DNA of 13,966 nt from Promethearchaeota archaeon (GCA_030605085.1 JAUWBH010000163.1:1-13966); one strand, 5' to 3'. Shown: positions 1-5,908, numbered from the stretch's first letter. Program-made: numbers and translations. The notes: generated by a model not told the origin, from the sequence alone.

Positions 1-20
1 ATTTTTTTATCTTTTTTTTT
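1..20 (+). terminator. T-rich stretch, possible terminator of an upstream gene
   Basis: The window opens with two T runs separated by ATC. Archaeal transcription usually ends in T-rich tracts without a strong hairpin, so this could end a plus-strand gene lying off the left edge. No coding sequence is visible before the ubiquitin-like gene, so the call rests on base composition alone. Confidence 0.3.
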
Positions 21-82
21 AAAAATTATTAATCGATCTTATAGATGGAATTATATCTAAGTTTAAAACCTCAAACAGAAGT

Positions 83-97
83 ATTTATTTAAAATAA
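83..97 (+). promoter_or_regulatory. Possible TATA box for the ubiquitin-like gene
   Basis: An A/T-only stretch (TTTATTTAAAATAAT type) sits about 65 nt upstream of the proposed start. A transcript starting about 25 nt downstream of it would include the Shine-Dalgarno-like site at 144-150. The whole region is AT-rich, so the assignment is weak; a second TATA-like stretch at 122-131 would give a start too close to keep that ribosome site. Confidence 0.3.
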
Positions 98-143
98 TTA
101 TCATCATCACCTTAAAATAAGAAATAAAATTAAGTTTAAGAAA

Positions 144-150
144 GGAAGTG
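144..150 (+). promoter_or_regulatory. Shine-Dalgarno-like site that sets the ubiquitin-like start
   Basis: GGAAGTG differs by one base from the archaeal anti-SD complement GGAGGTG. It ends 7 nt before the ATT codon at 158, which is ideal spacing. It lies 28 nt before the TTG at 179, too far to serve that codon. It is the main reason for placing the start at 158. Confidence 0.55.
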
Positions 151-157
151 TTTCAAT

Positions 158-421
158 ATTACGCAACATCGATTTAGATTGACTGGTGTGCCTCCTGACC
201 AAGCTATAAAGCTAATTGAAGTAGACCAAAATCTACTAATTAACGACATTAAAAAAATTATTAAGCATCAATATAAGCTAAATCCTATTTTAGATATTAA
301 TTTCATTTTTAAAGGTAAAGTTTTACCAGAACAACTAAGATTTTCGAAAATTGGTATCCATCCTAAAAAGGATGTCATAACAGTAATGGCGCGTCAGCAG
401 GGGGGCGCACATTTCCATTAA
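158..421 (+). CDS. Ubiquitin-like beta-grasp protein with diglycine tail (pro-form)
   Basis: This is a small ubiquitin-fold protein, probably a protein modifier conjugated through its C-terminal glycine after E1-like activation. Numbered from an ATT start (87 aa), strand 1 is HRFRLTG, strand 2 is AIKLIEV, the helix is about 28-39, then comes FIFKGKVL (49-56). This last block matches the ubiquitin segment around Leu43-Ile44-Phe45-x-Gly47-Lys48, so the Ile44 and Lys48 equivalents are Ile50 and Lys54. The end is A-R-Q-Q-G-G followed by AHFH, with Arg79 at the Arg72 position. The four residues after GG mean a protease must mature it, as reported for Caldiarchaeum pro-ubiquitin. The frame is open back to TAA at 137-139 and has no ATG, GTG or TTG before the TTG at 179, which would delete strand 1. 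ATT158 has a well-spaced ribosome site. No E1, E2 or deubiquitinase gene lies beside it. The function is inferred from fold and tail. Confidence 0.8.
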   Translation: MTQHRFRLTGVPPDQAIKLIEVDQNLLINDIKKIIKHQYKLNPILDINFIFKGKVLPEQLRFSKIGIHPKKDVITVMARQQGGAHFH

Positions 422-445
422 AACATTCTATTTAAAATAAATCTA

Positions 446-464
446 TATTTTTTCTTTTTATTCT
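446..464 (+). terminator. T-rich terminator after the ubiquitin-like gene
   Basis: A pyrimidine/T-rich run of about 18 nt lies 25 nt after the stop codon. Together with the 170-nt gap, it suggests that the flavoprotein downstream is not co-transcribed. No hairpin is needed for this archaeal terminator type. Confidence 0.4.
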
Positions 465-580
465 TAAATATAATTTCTAATTTTGAGAATTTAGATTTTA
501 AATCGCGGAATTACTTTTTTTGATCGCAAACTTATAATTTTCAGAATTATTTCATTTAAATATCTATAAAATATCTAAAA

Positions 581-584
581 AGGT
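581..584 (+). promoter_or_regulatory. AGGT ribosome binding site of the flavoprotein gene
   Basis: AGGT lies 7 nt before the ATG at 592. The same AGGT, at 8 nt, precedes the ATG at 7897 on the minus strand, so this short form may be functional in this genome. The TATA-like stretch at about 553-570 could instead give a leaderless transcript. Confidence 0.35.
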
Positions 585-591
585 AAATTAA

Positions 592-1989
592 ATGAAAATT
601 GCTGTATTAAATGGAAGTCCTAAAGGAGATCGAAGTGCTACTATGCAATATATTTTATACATTCAGAAGAAATTTCCACAGCACGAGCTCAAGATTTTAA
701 ATGTAGCACAACAGATTAAGGTTCTTGAGAAAAATCAAGAAAAGTTCCAATCAATTATAGAAGAAATTAAGACATCGGATGGGATTATATGGGGCTTTCC
801 TCTATATGTTATGCTTGTATCAGCCCAATATAAGCGATTCATTGAACTTATTACAGAAAGAAACGTAATGGACGCGTTTAAAAATAAATACGCAGTATTA
901 GTATGTACATCAATCCATTTCTACGATCACACTGCTGTCAACTATATAAATGCTATTAGTGAGGATTTAGAAATGAAATTTGTAGGATTCTTTTCTGCAG
1001 ATATGTATGATTTAATGGTAAAAACGGAAAGAGAACATTTAATCTCATTTGCAGAGAATTTCTTTTATTCGATAGAAAATAATCTTCCTACATCAAGGAG
1101 ATTTCCTCCTCTAAAATATCGAGATTTTGATTATACACCTAGTGAAATCGAAGATGGTAAAGAAAAAGTCGATGCAAATGGGAAGAAAATTCTGATAGTA
1201 ACAGACTCTACAGATGAAAAAACAAATCTAGGGAAAATGATTAAGAGATTTCGAAATTGTTTTTCTGGAGAAGTTGAGGTCATAAATATTTACGATATTG
1301 ATATTAAAGGAGGGTGTTTGGGCTGTATTCAGTGTGGGTATGATAACCAGTGTGTTTATAAAGATAAAGACGGATTTGTGGAGTTTTTTAACACAAAATT
1401 AAGAACTCCAGACATCTTGATTTGTGCTGGAACCATAAAAGACAGGTATTTATCCTCTAGATGGAAAATGATATTTGATAGAAGCTTTTTTAATGGTCAT
1501 ACCCCTACATTAATCGGAGGTCAAATTGGATATATTTTATCAGGCCCATTAGGACAGATTTCCAATCTCAGACAAATTTTTAATGCGATGACCGAACTTC
1601 AAGATTGCAATCTTGTCGATATTGTAACAGATGAATATGGTGACTCAGAAGAAATAGATTTATTATTGCATAATTTAGCAAAAAAAGCAATACAATTTTC
1701 AAACTCCAATTATGTTAAGCCAGGAACTTTTCTTGCTGTAGGAGGGAAAAAAATATTTCGGGATGCAGTATATGGTAGAATGCGCTTTGTTTTCCAAGCA
1801 GATCATAGATACTATGAAAAGACCGGTTTTTATGACTTTCCGCATAATGATGAAAGAGCTAAAAAAATGAACGATATGTTTATTCCCTTGATAACTAAAA
1901 ATGAAAAATTCAGAAAGGAATTTTATTCGAGGGTCAATTTTGAGATGATTAAACCTTTACAAAGCGTTGTGAAAGATCCTAAGAAATAG
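592..1989 (+). CDS. Tandem flavodoxin-fold NAD(P)H oxidoreductase, iron-sulfur flavoprotein-like
   Basis: A 465-residue cytosolic flavoprotein built from two flavodoxin-like (NADPH-dependent FMN reductase) domains. Domain 1 (about 1-165) starts with strand KIAVLNGSP and the phosphate loop GSPKGDRSAT that binds FMN, followed by WGFPLYV for the isoalloxazine side. Domain 2 (about 195-390) starts KKILIVTDST and carries C242-x2-C245-x2-C248-x5-C254, which fits the compact CX2CX2CX4-7C cluster of archaeal iron-sulfur flavoproteins. In that family the cluster holds a [4Fe-4S] centre passing electrons to FMN. The phosphate loop of domain 2 is poorly conserved, so FMN may sit mainly in domain 1. Family members are usually single-domain, roughly 180-250 aa, so this is a duplication or fusion. 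The C-terminal 80 residues are rich in charged and aromatic residues and not assigned. It stands alone, convergent with the hydrogenase protease. Electron donor and substrate are unknown. Confidence 0.8.
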   Translation: MKIAVLNGSPKGDRSATMQYILYIQKKFPQHELKILNVAQQIKVLEKNQEKFQSIIEEIKTSDGIIWGFPLYVMLVSAQYKRFIELITERNVMDAFKNKYAVLVCTSIHFYDHTAVNYINAISEDLEMKFVGFFSADMYDLMVKTEREHLISFAENFFYSIENNLPTSRRFPPLKYRDFDYTPSEIEDGKEKVDANGKKILIVTDSTDEKTNLGKMIKRFRNCFSGEVEVINIYDIDIKGGCLGCIQCGYDNQCVYKDKDGFVEFFNTKLRTPDILICAGTIKDRYLSSRWKMIFDRSFFNGHTPTLIGGQIGYILSGPLGQISNLRQIFNAMTELQDCNLVDIVTDEYGDSEEIDLLLHNLAKKAIQFSNSNYVKPGTFLAVGGKKIFRDAVYGRMRFVFQADHRYYEKTGFYDFPHNDERAKKMNDMFIPLITKNEKFRKEFYSRVNFEMIKPLQSVVKDPKK

Positions 1990-2016
1990 ACATTATACTA
2001 AGTCATATTAAAATAA

Positions 2017-2586
2017 TTATAATTTTTGTATAATTTCTTTTATAATTATAACAATTTCATTAGCAACTTTTTTTATCGTATCAGTTAGCTGAAAATCAAA
2101 AAATGGCAAATTTTCATTCTCATTTTTATCGTCAATTGTAAACTCGTCATCTTTATAAAGATTAAGAACTCTAAATCCTTCTAAACTTTCTGGAACAATT
2201 CCAATCATAAATACAGATAAATTTTGAATTTTATCAGCTATTAAATCAATTATAATATGGATTGGGATAGTATGAGTAGAAATTGGAACATATTCACTGA
2301 TATTTCCTCGTTCCAATATTGCGACAGTTCCAGGTGGTGCGCTTAAGGTGCATGTATCCAAAATTACTATATGAGAGGGGTAAAAATTTATGATTTCGTC
2401 AATTCTTGCCATTGGATCTACACCACCGTTCATAAATAAGAACCTCTCGTTAGAGTAGGTTAACAACTCACTTATAATATAAGGTCCAACCCCATCATCG
2501 CTCATCTTTTCCTCACCAATGCCTAAAAACACTACTTTTGTTGCGCCTTTTAGTCGATTTAACAATTTTTCTAGCATTTCCTTCAT
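2017..2586 (-). CDS. [NiFe]-hydrogenase maturation endopeptidase, HycI-like (peptidase M52)
   Basis: This protease clips the C-terminal tail from a nickel-loaded [NiFe]-hydrogenase large subunit, the last step of active-site assembly. The family fold is evident from strand VVFLGIG, the motif SDDGVGP, the strand VILDTC, and THTIPIH. Predicted nickel-sensing ligands are Asp31, Asp77 and His105. Their spacing (46 and 28 residues) equals that of Asp16, Asp62 and His90 in E. coli HycI as I recall them; Asp rather than Glu at the first position favours HycI over HybD. At 189 aa it is longer than HycI, with about 15 extra residues in front and an acidic, Asn-rich insert near 150-160. Translation could begin at Met1 or Met4. 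No hydrogenase subunit gene is adjacent. It converges with the flavoprotein gene (27-nt gap) and diverges from endA. Confidence 0.85.
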   Translation of the reverse strand: MKEMLEKLLNRLKGATKVVFLGIGEEKMSDDGVGPYIISELLTYSNERFLFMNGGVDPMARIDEIINFYPSHIVILDTCTLSAPPGTVAILERGNISEYVPISTHTIPIHIIIDLIADKIQNLSVFMIGIVPESLEGFRVLNLYKDDEFTIDDKNENENLPFFDFQLTDTIKKVANEIVIIIKEIIQKL

Positions 2587-2607
2587 GTCCAGTTAAAAAA
2601 TATTTCA

Positions 2608-2630
2608 TTTCAGATTAAATTTTCAGATTA
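2608..2630. repeat. Direct repeat TTTCAGATTA in the divergent spacer
   Basis: TTTCAGATTA occurs at 2608-2617 and again at 2621-2630, 13 bp apart, close to the start of the minus-strand hydrogenase protease gene. It could be a regulator half-site pair, but short repeats are expected by chance in AT-rich DNA. Confidence 0.3.
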
Positions 2631-2650
2631 GAAAAGATTTAGATAAATTG

Positions 2651-2670
2651 TTTAACCAAGGATGGTTAAA
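2651..2670. promoter_or_regulatory. Palindromic operator candidate upstream of endA
   Basis: TTTAACCA-AGGA-TGGTTAAA is a perfect 8-bp inverted repeat with a 4-bp spacer. It sits 35-54 bp before the endA ATG and overlaps the probable TATA/BRE zone (TTAAATTCTTTAAT at about 2666-2679). A dimeric regulator bound here could block assembly of the transcription machinery. It lies between divergent genes and could act on either. Confidence 0.4.
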
Positions 2671-2704
2671 TTCTTTAATCAGAGAAGATAATTATTATTA
2701 GCAC

Positions 2705-3322
2705 ATGACGGAAAATTCATCAGAAAAGACCGAGAAAATTCAAATAGAAGGAATTATTGAAGGAGATAAAGTCTCCGTAACAGATAGTGAAGGAATCGAT
2801 GATTTTTACAAAAATTCTTACATAGGAACCTTGGAACAAAACGACAAGGGCTTAGAAATTTTAATTTTAAACGCAATGGAAGTTCTACTTTTGTGCGAAA
2901 GACGCCGGATATTGTTATGGGAAGATAATGATAAAAGTAAAACGCAACACGATTTTGAATCGTTACTAATTTATTTTACTCAATTTGACGATAAACTATG
3001 GCACAAATACACTATTTATATGGACTTGAGAAAAAGGGGATATATAGTCAGAGCAGGATATGGAGATGGAATAGAATTTCGCGTCTATAAAAGAGGTGCT
3101 GATTTTGAAAAAGATTCCGCAAAATATTTGATATATCCCGTTTACGAGGGAACTCCTATTGAATTAAAAGATTTGGATAAAATATCCAGAGTTGCCATGA
3201 GTTCTAGAAAAGATTTAATAGTCGCGACAGTAGATCGGTTGAGTAAACCCATCTATTATAGCGTTAAGAAATTTCAAATTTCAAACATAGAAGAAAGCAC
3301 TGATTTAGAGAATGCCAAATAA
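2705..3322 (+). CDS. endA: tRNA-splicing endonuclease EndA-like subunit with His-to-Ser change
   Basis: EndA cuts archaeal introns at bulge-helix-bulge structures. The N-terminal domain (about 10-75) has IEGDKVSV, YKNSYIG and LNAMEVLLLCERR, as in EndA. The catalytic domain (about 95-195) has YMDLRKRGYIVRAG, EFRVYKRG, KYLIYPV and SSRKDLIVATVD. Tyr128 and Lys169 match catalytic Tyr115 and Lys156 of M. jannaschii EndA. The position 10 after the Tyr and 31 before the Lys, where His125 should be, is Ser138 (codon TCC at 3116-3118). The family motif HS-x-YLVH reads SAKYLIY here. The protein may be a structural or regulatory subunit, need a partner that supplies the His, or use a different acid. The start has no Shine-Dalgarno site, and a TATA stretch about 30 nt upstream suggests a leaderless mRNA. 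The last 11 nt overlap the next gene, indicating co-expression. Confidence 0.85.
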   Translation: MTENSSEKTEKIQIEGIIEGDKVSVTDSEGIDDFYKNSYIGTLEQNDKGLEILILNAMEVLLLCERRRILLWEDNDKSKTQHDFESLLIYFTQFDDKLWHKYTIYMDLRKRGYIVRAGYGDGIEFRVYKRGADFEKDSAKYLIYPVYEGTPIELKDLDKISRVAMSSRKDLIVATVDRLSKPIYYSVKKFQISNIEESTDLENAK

Positions 3323-4979
3323 ATTCGTATGCGACACATCAGTAATATTTAATGGGCAAATTCTTTCATTAATAGAAGATGGAGAATTAGGAGAAAATCC
3401 TGAAATTTATGTTTCTAATATTGTTATTGCAGAAGTCGAATATCGAACGAACATTCATAAAGAAATAGGATACTTCGGCTTGAACGTATTAAAAAAGCTA
3501 AGAAAATTACATGATGATGGTGTGATAACGCTTCATGTAATCGGAAAGCGCCCAACAAGAGAAGAGATTAAAATGGCGCCAGGTGGTGAGCTTGATGCAC
3601 TTATACGTGAGTCGGCACTTCAAAACAATGCGTTGCTCATTACAGCAGACCGCATCCAAGGGGAGGTTGGAGTTTTTGAAGGATTAGACGTATTATTTGC
3701 TTGGGAAAAAAAAGCACCTAAAGAAAAAGAATCGCTTTCGCTAAAGTTATTGGAATATTTCGATGAAAAGACAATGAGCGTTCATCTCAAACGAAATTTA
3801 CCTCCTTATGCGAAAAAAGGTGCCCCTAGTAATTGGCATCTGGAACAAATTAGCGATGAATTAATTAGCTCTCAATTGATTGAAGACATTGCTCTAGAAG
3901 TAATAGAAAATGTAAGGGAAGACGAACATTCCTTTATAGAAATAGAAAAAGAAGGAGCTGTAGTTGCACAATTACACGAATTCAGAATAGTCATAACTCG
4001 GCCTCCATTCTCAAAGGATGTAGAAATTACTGCAACTCGTCCACTTGTCAGTTTAAAATTATCCGATTACTCAATCGATAGTAGATTACAAAAAAGATTA
4101 CAAAAAGCGGAAGGTATATTAGTTTGTGGCTCTCCAGGAGCGGGAAAATCAACTTTTTCAGCAGCACTGGCAAATTTCTACTTAAGTCAAGATAAAGTAG
4201 TAAAAACGCTTGAAAGTGTGAGAGATTTACAAGTCAGACCTGAAATTACTCAATACACAAAATTAGAAGGTAATCTTGAGAATTCAGCGGATATCCTCCT
4301 ACTCGTAAGACCTGATTTTACCATTTTTGACGAAGTACGTACCTCAAAAGATTTTCAAATTTACGCAGATTTTCGATTATCCGGAGTTGGAATGGTAGGT
4401 GTTGTCCATTCTTCTTCGGCCATTGATGCAGTTCAGAGATTTATCAGGCGCGTTGAACTTGGAATGGTTCCTTCCATCATTGATACAATAATTTTCATAG
4501 AAGGAGGTGATGTCAGTACTGTTCTGGTGTTAAAAATGACCGTAAAAGTACCTCATGGTTTTAGAGATAAAGATCTCGCAAGACCCGTAGTTGAGGTTAG
4601 GGATTATAAAACAGGTCAACTTGCATTTGAAATATATTCCTTTGGACAAGACATTGTAATAAATCCTATTAATCCGCTAAAAACTAGTAAATCTAAATCT
4701 AATTTGAATTATTCAAAAAATTTTAGAAAATATAGGAAAGATAAATTTGAAAAAAAAAGAATTGAGCTTGATGTTTTAATAAAGAAGGATAAAGTAATTT
4801 TAAAAGCAGATCAAAAATACGCAAGCCAAAATATCGCGGTTTTTGCAGAACAGCAACAAGTGTTTACGGGTTCATTAAGTAGGAGTAGTGAGATTATGCT
4901 TTCATTATCAAATAAAGAGGGAAGACGAATTCTTAAGGAAGCAGATCGAAATAAGAAAATCTATGGTAAAATAAGATAA
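3312..4979 (+). CDS. PIN-domain / PilT-type ATPase / KH protein, PINA-like
   Basis: This 555-residue protein has the domain order of the archaeal PIN-ATPase family (COG1855; Sulfolobus PINA is reported to promote Holliday-junction migration with Hjc). The PIN nuclease domain (1-135) shows the acidic set Asp8, Glu41, Glu93/Asp95 and Asp113 in CDTSV, IAEVEYR, GGELDAL and ITADR. The secretion-ATPase-like core (about 225-440) has Walker A GSPGAGKST (273-281), Walker B TIFDEVR with Asp340-Glu341, and the VGVVHSS His motif. The basic C-terminal part (about 460-555) fits the KH-like RNA/DNA-binding module of the family. Likely roles are nucleic-acid remodelling and cleavage in the cytoplasm. It starts inside the end of endA, so the two are translated from one mRNA, which points to an RNA-processing or recombination context. 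The N-terminal ATG has no clear ribosome site of its own, which suggests translational coupling. Confidence 0.85.
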   Translation: MPNKFVCDTSVIFNGQILSLIEDGELGENPEIYVSNIVIAEVEYRTNIHKEIGYFGLNVLKKLRKLHDDGVITLHVIGKRPTREEIKMAPGGELDALIRESALQNNALLITADRIQGEVGVFEGLDVLFAWEKKAPKEKESLSLKLLEYFDEKTMSVHLKRNLPPYAKKGAPSNWHLEQISDELISSQLIEDIALEVIENVREDEHSFIEIEKEGAVVAQLHEFRIVITRPPFSKDVEITATRPLVSLKLSDYSIDSRLQKRLQKAEGILVCGSPGAGKSTFSAALANFYLSQDKVVKTLESVRDLQVRPEITQYTKLEGNLENSADILLLVRPDFTIFDEVRTSKDFQIYADFRLSGVGMVGVVHSSSAIDAVQRFIRRVELGMVPSIIDTIIFIEGGDVSTVLVLKMTVKVPHGFRDKDLARPVVEVRDYKTGQLAFEIYSFGQDIVINPINPLKTSKSKSNLNYSKNFRKYRKDKFEKKRIELDVLIKKDKVILKADQKYASQNIAVFAEQQQVFTGSLSRSSEIMLSLSNKEGRRILKEADRNKKIYGKIR

Positions 4980-5035
4980 CCTTATCTATTTTTTACAGCT
5001 GGTTTTCGATGAGAAATTAATCAATTTTCATCATG

Positions 5036-5050
5036 GTTTTTACTTTTTTT
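5036..5050 (+). terminator. T-rich terminator after the PINA-like gene
   Basis: T-rich runs at 4988-4995 and 5036-5050 follow the stop at 4979. They lie in the 92-nt convergent gap and would end the endA operon before it reads into the antisense of the sirtuin pair. Confidence 0.4.
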
Positions 5051-5067
5051 GGAAAAATAAAATAAAA
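5051..5067 (-). terminator. T-rich terminator (minus strand) after the interrupted sirtuin
   Basis: The plus strand is A-rich here, so the minus-strand transcript meets a T-rich tract 5-20 nt after the sirtuin stop codon. It is adjacent to the plus-strand terminator, giving a compact bidirectional end. Confidence 0.35.
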
Positions 5068-5071
5068 CTAG

Positions 5072-5527
5072 CTATTCTTCGTCGTTATCTTGTGATGTGT
5101 TATTATTTTTCATAATCTTTACTTTTTCCACGATTGGTGGTAAAACATCGGCAATATTGTCAAAAAACCTTAAATCTGCTATATTATCGTAAGGTGTATC
5201 TCCTTTATTTAAAACGATTAATCTTGCTCCGTTCCTCAATGCGATTCCTGGCATACTAGCAGCAGGAGTCACTACTAAGGAAGACCCTATTACAAAAAAA
5301 ACATCGCTTGTAGCCGATCTTCTTATTGATTCTTCAAGATCGTCTGCTGGTAATGGATCTCCAAAATTCACTATGCTATTAATTAACCTTCCTTCACAAT
5401 CTGGACAATTTGGCTGATTTTTTCGAACTCTACTCATTCTATACCCCCTACCCAATTTTTTTTTGTTCCAGCCTGCGTCTTCAAAAGTCAATTTTTTTCC
5501 ACAATTCAGGCATTTCATAAAGTACAT
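5072..5527 (-). CDS. Interrupted SIRT6/7-like sirtuin, C-terminal half
   Basis: This is the second half of a sirtuin gene whose frame is continuous with 5552-5887 apart from one TGA. It holds the zinc ribbon (C6-x2-C9 and C41-x2-C44, numbered from the ATG at 5527) and the rest of the Rossmann domain: INSIVNFGDPLP, VIGSSLVVTPAA and VLNKGDTPYDN. It is about 65-70% identical by eye to the intact neighbour. The ATG at 5527 has no ribosome site and would start in the middle of the fold, so separate translation is unlikely. The C-terminus is acidic and Asn-rich, longer than that of the intact copy. No other lesion is seen: all NAD and zinc residues expected here are present. It is best read together with the N-terminal half as one gene carrying either an intron or a recent disabling insertion. 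Confidence 0.75.
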   Translation of the reverse strand: MYFMKCLNCGKKLTFEDAGWNKKKLGRGYRMSRVRKNQPNCPDCEGRLINSIVNFGDPLPADDLEESIRRSATSDVFFVIGSSLVVTPAASMPGIALRNGARLIVLNKGDTPYDNIADLRFFDNIADVLPPIVEKVKIMKNNNTSQDNDEE

Positions 5528-5529
5528 GT

Positions 5530-5559
5530 GTGTGGCATATGAAGAATTACATCATATGA
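5530..5559 (-). other. 30-nt in-frame insertion with TGA and hairpin inside a sirtuin
   Basis: In the intact copy the catalytic-His segment reads ELHG-NL-YYMKC. In this copy ELHG and YFMKC are separated by 36 nt instead of 6, so 30 nt are extra; exact ends are ambiguous by a few bases. Removing 5530-5559 gives codons GGA-AAC-ATG-TAC, i.e. G-N-M-Y, which resembles both the intact copy and human SIRT6 (GNMF). The segment has a TGA at 5552-5554 and TCATATG twice; the repeats pair as a 7-bp stem (CATATGA/TCATATG, 5536-5558) with a 9-nt loop. Flanking exon bases form six more pairs (UGCAUG with CAUGUA, one G-U). Both inferred cut sites fall in the 4 x 7 internal loop between the two stems. This is not a canonical 3-4-3 bulge-helix-bulge. 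It may be a small spliced intron, a mobile-element scar or a simple insertion. Confidence 0.6.
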
Positions 5560-5887
5560 TTCCATGCAGTTCCGCCAATTTTTCAAACGGAATGCCTGAT
5601 TTTGCGTGAAGACCATCTATATTCTGTGAAATTAGATAATCTAATTTTCCCATTTTTAATAAATCTACAAGTAAATAATGGCCTAAATTAGGTTTAACTT
5701 GATCCCAAGGGGGTGATTTAGGAGGCGGTAATCCCTTATCTCTCCTCGTCCACATACCATCAGGTCCACGAAAATCGGGTAATCCGCTATCTGTAGAAAT
5801 ACCAGCGCCAGTAAAAACAACTAGTCGTTTTGATTCAGCGATCCATTTAGCTGCTAAATTTATTTTTTCTTCTAGATCTAAATTCAT
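5552..5887 (-). CDS. Interrupted SIRT6/7-like sirtuin, N-terminal half
   Basis: This is the first half of a class IV-like NAD-dependent protein deacylase, ending at an in-frame TGA just after the catalytic His. It has the NAD loop VVFTGAGIST, SGLPDFRGP, GMWT, LISQNIDGLH and ELHG. It is about 75% identical by eye to the intact neighbour, including the stretch PPPKSPPWDQVKPN, so the two arose by tandem duplication. I place the start at the ATG at 5887 rather than the in-frame TTG at 5896. The ATG aligns with the Met of the intact copy and has a TATA-like element centred about 26 nt upstream, the spacing of a leaderless transcript. The PDFR motif keeps Phe, unlike the intact copy. Without removal or readthrough of the 30-nt insert, the product would lack the zinc ribbon and half of the NAD site and would be inactive. 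Confidence 0.75.
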   Translation of the reverse strand: MNLDLEEKINLAAKWIAESKRLVVFTGAGISTDSGLPDFRGPDGMWTRRDKGLPPPKSPPWDQVKPNLGHYLLVDLLKMGKLDYLISQNIDGLHAKSGIPFEKLAELHGII

Positions 5888-5908
5888 ATTAAACAAAAAG
5901 AAAATTAA

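Noticed and set aside
5525..5568. Canonical bulge-helix-bulge motif at the insertion
   Set aside because: I could draw outer (6 bp) and inner (7 bp) stems, but the 4 x 7 internal loop does not contain a 4-bp helix between 3-nt bulges. UGG/CCA pairing next to the inner stem gives bulges on the wrong side of the helix. Only a relaxed structure is possible.
5072..5887. Two separately translated proteins forming a split sirtuin
   Set aside because: The ATG at 5527 has no ribosome site or promoter, and the break falls between the catalytic His and the zinc ribbon rather than at a domain boundary.
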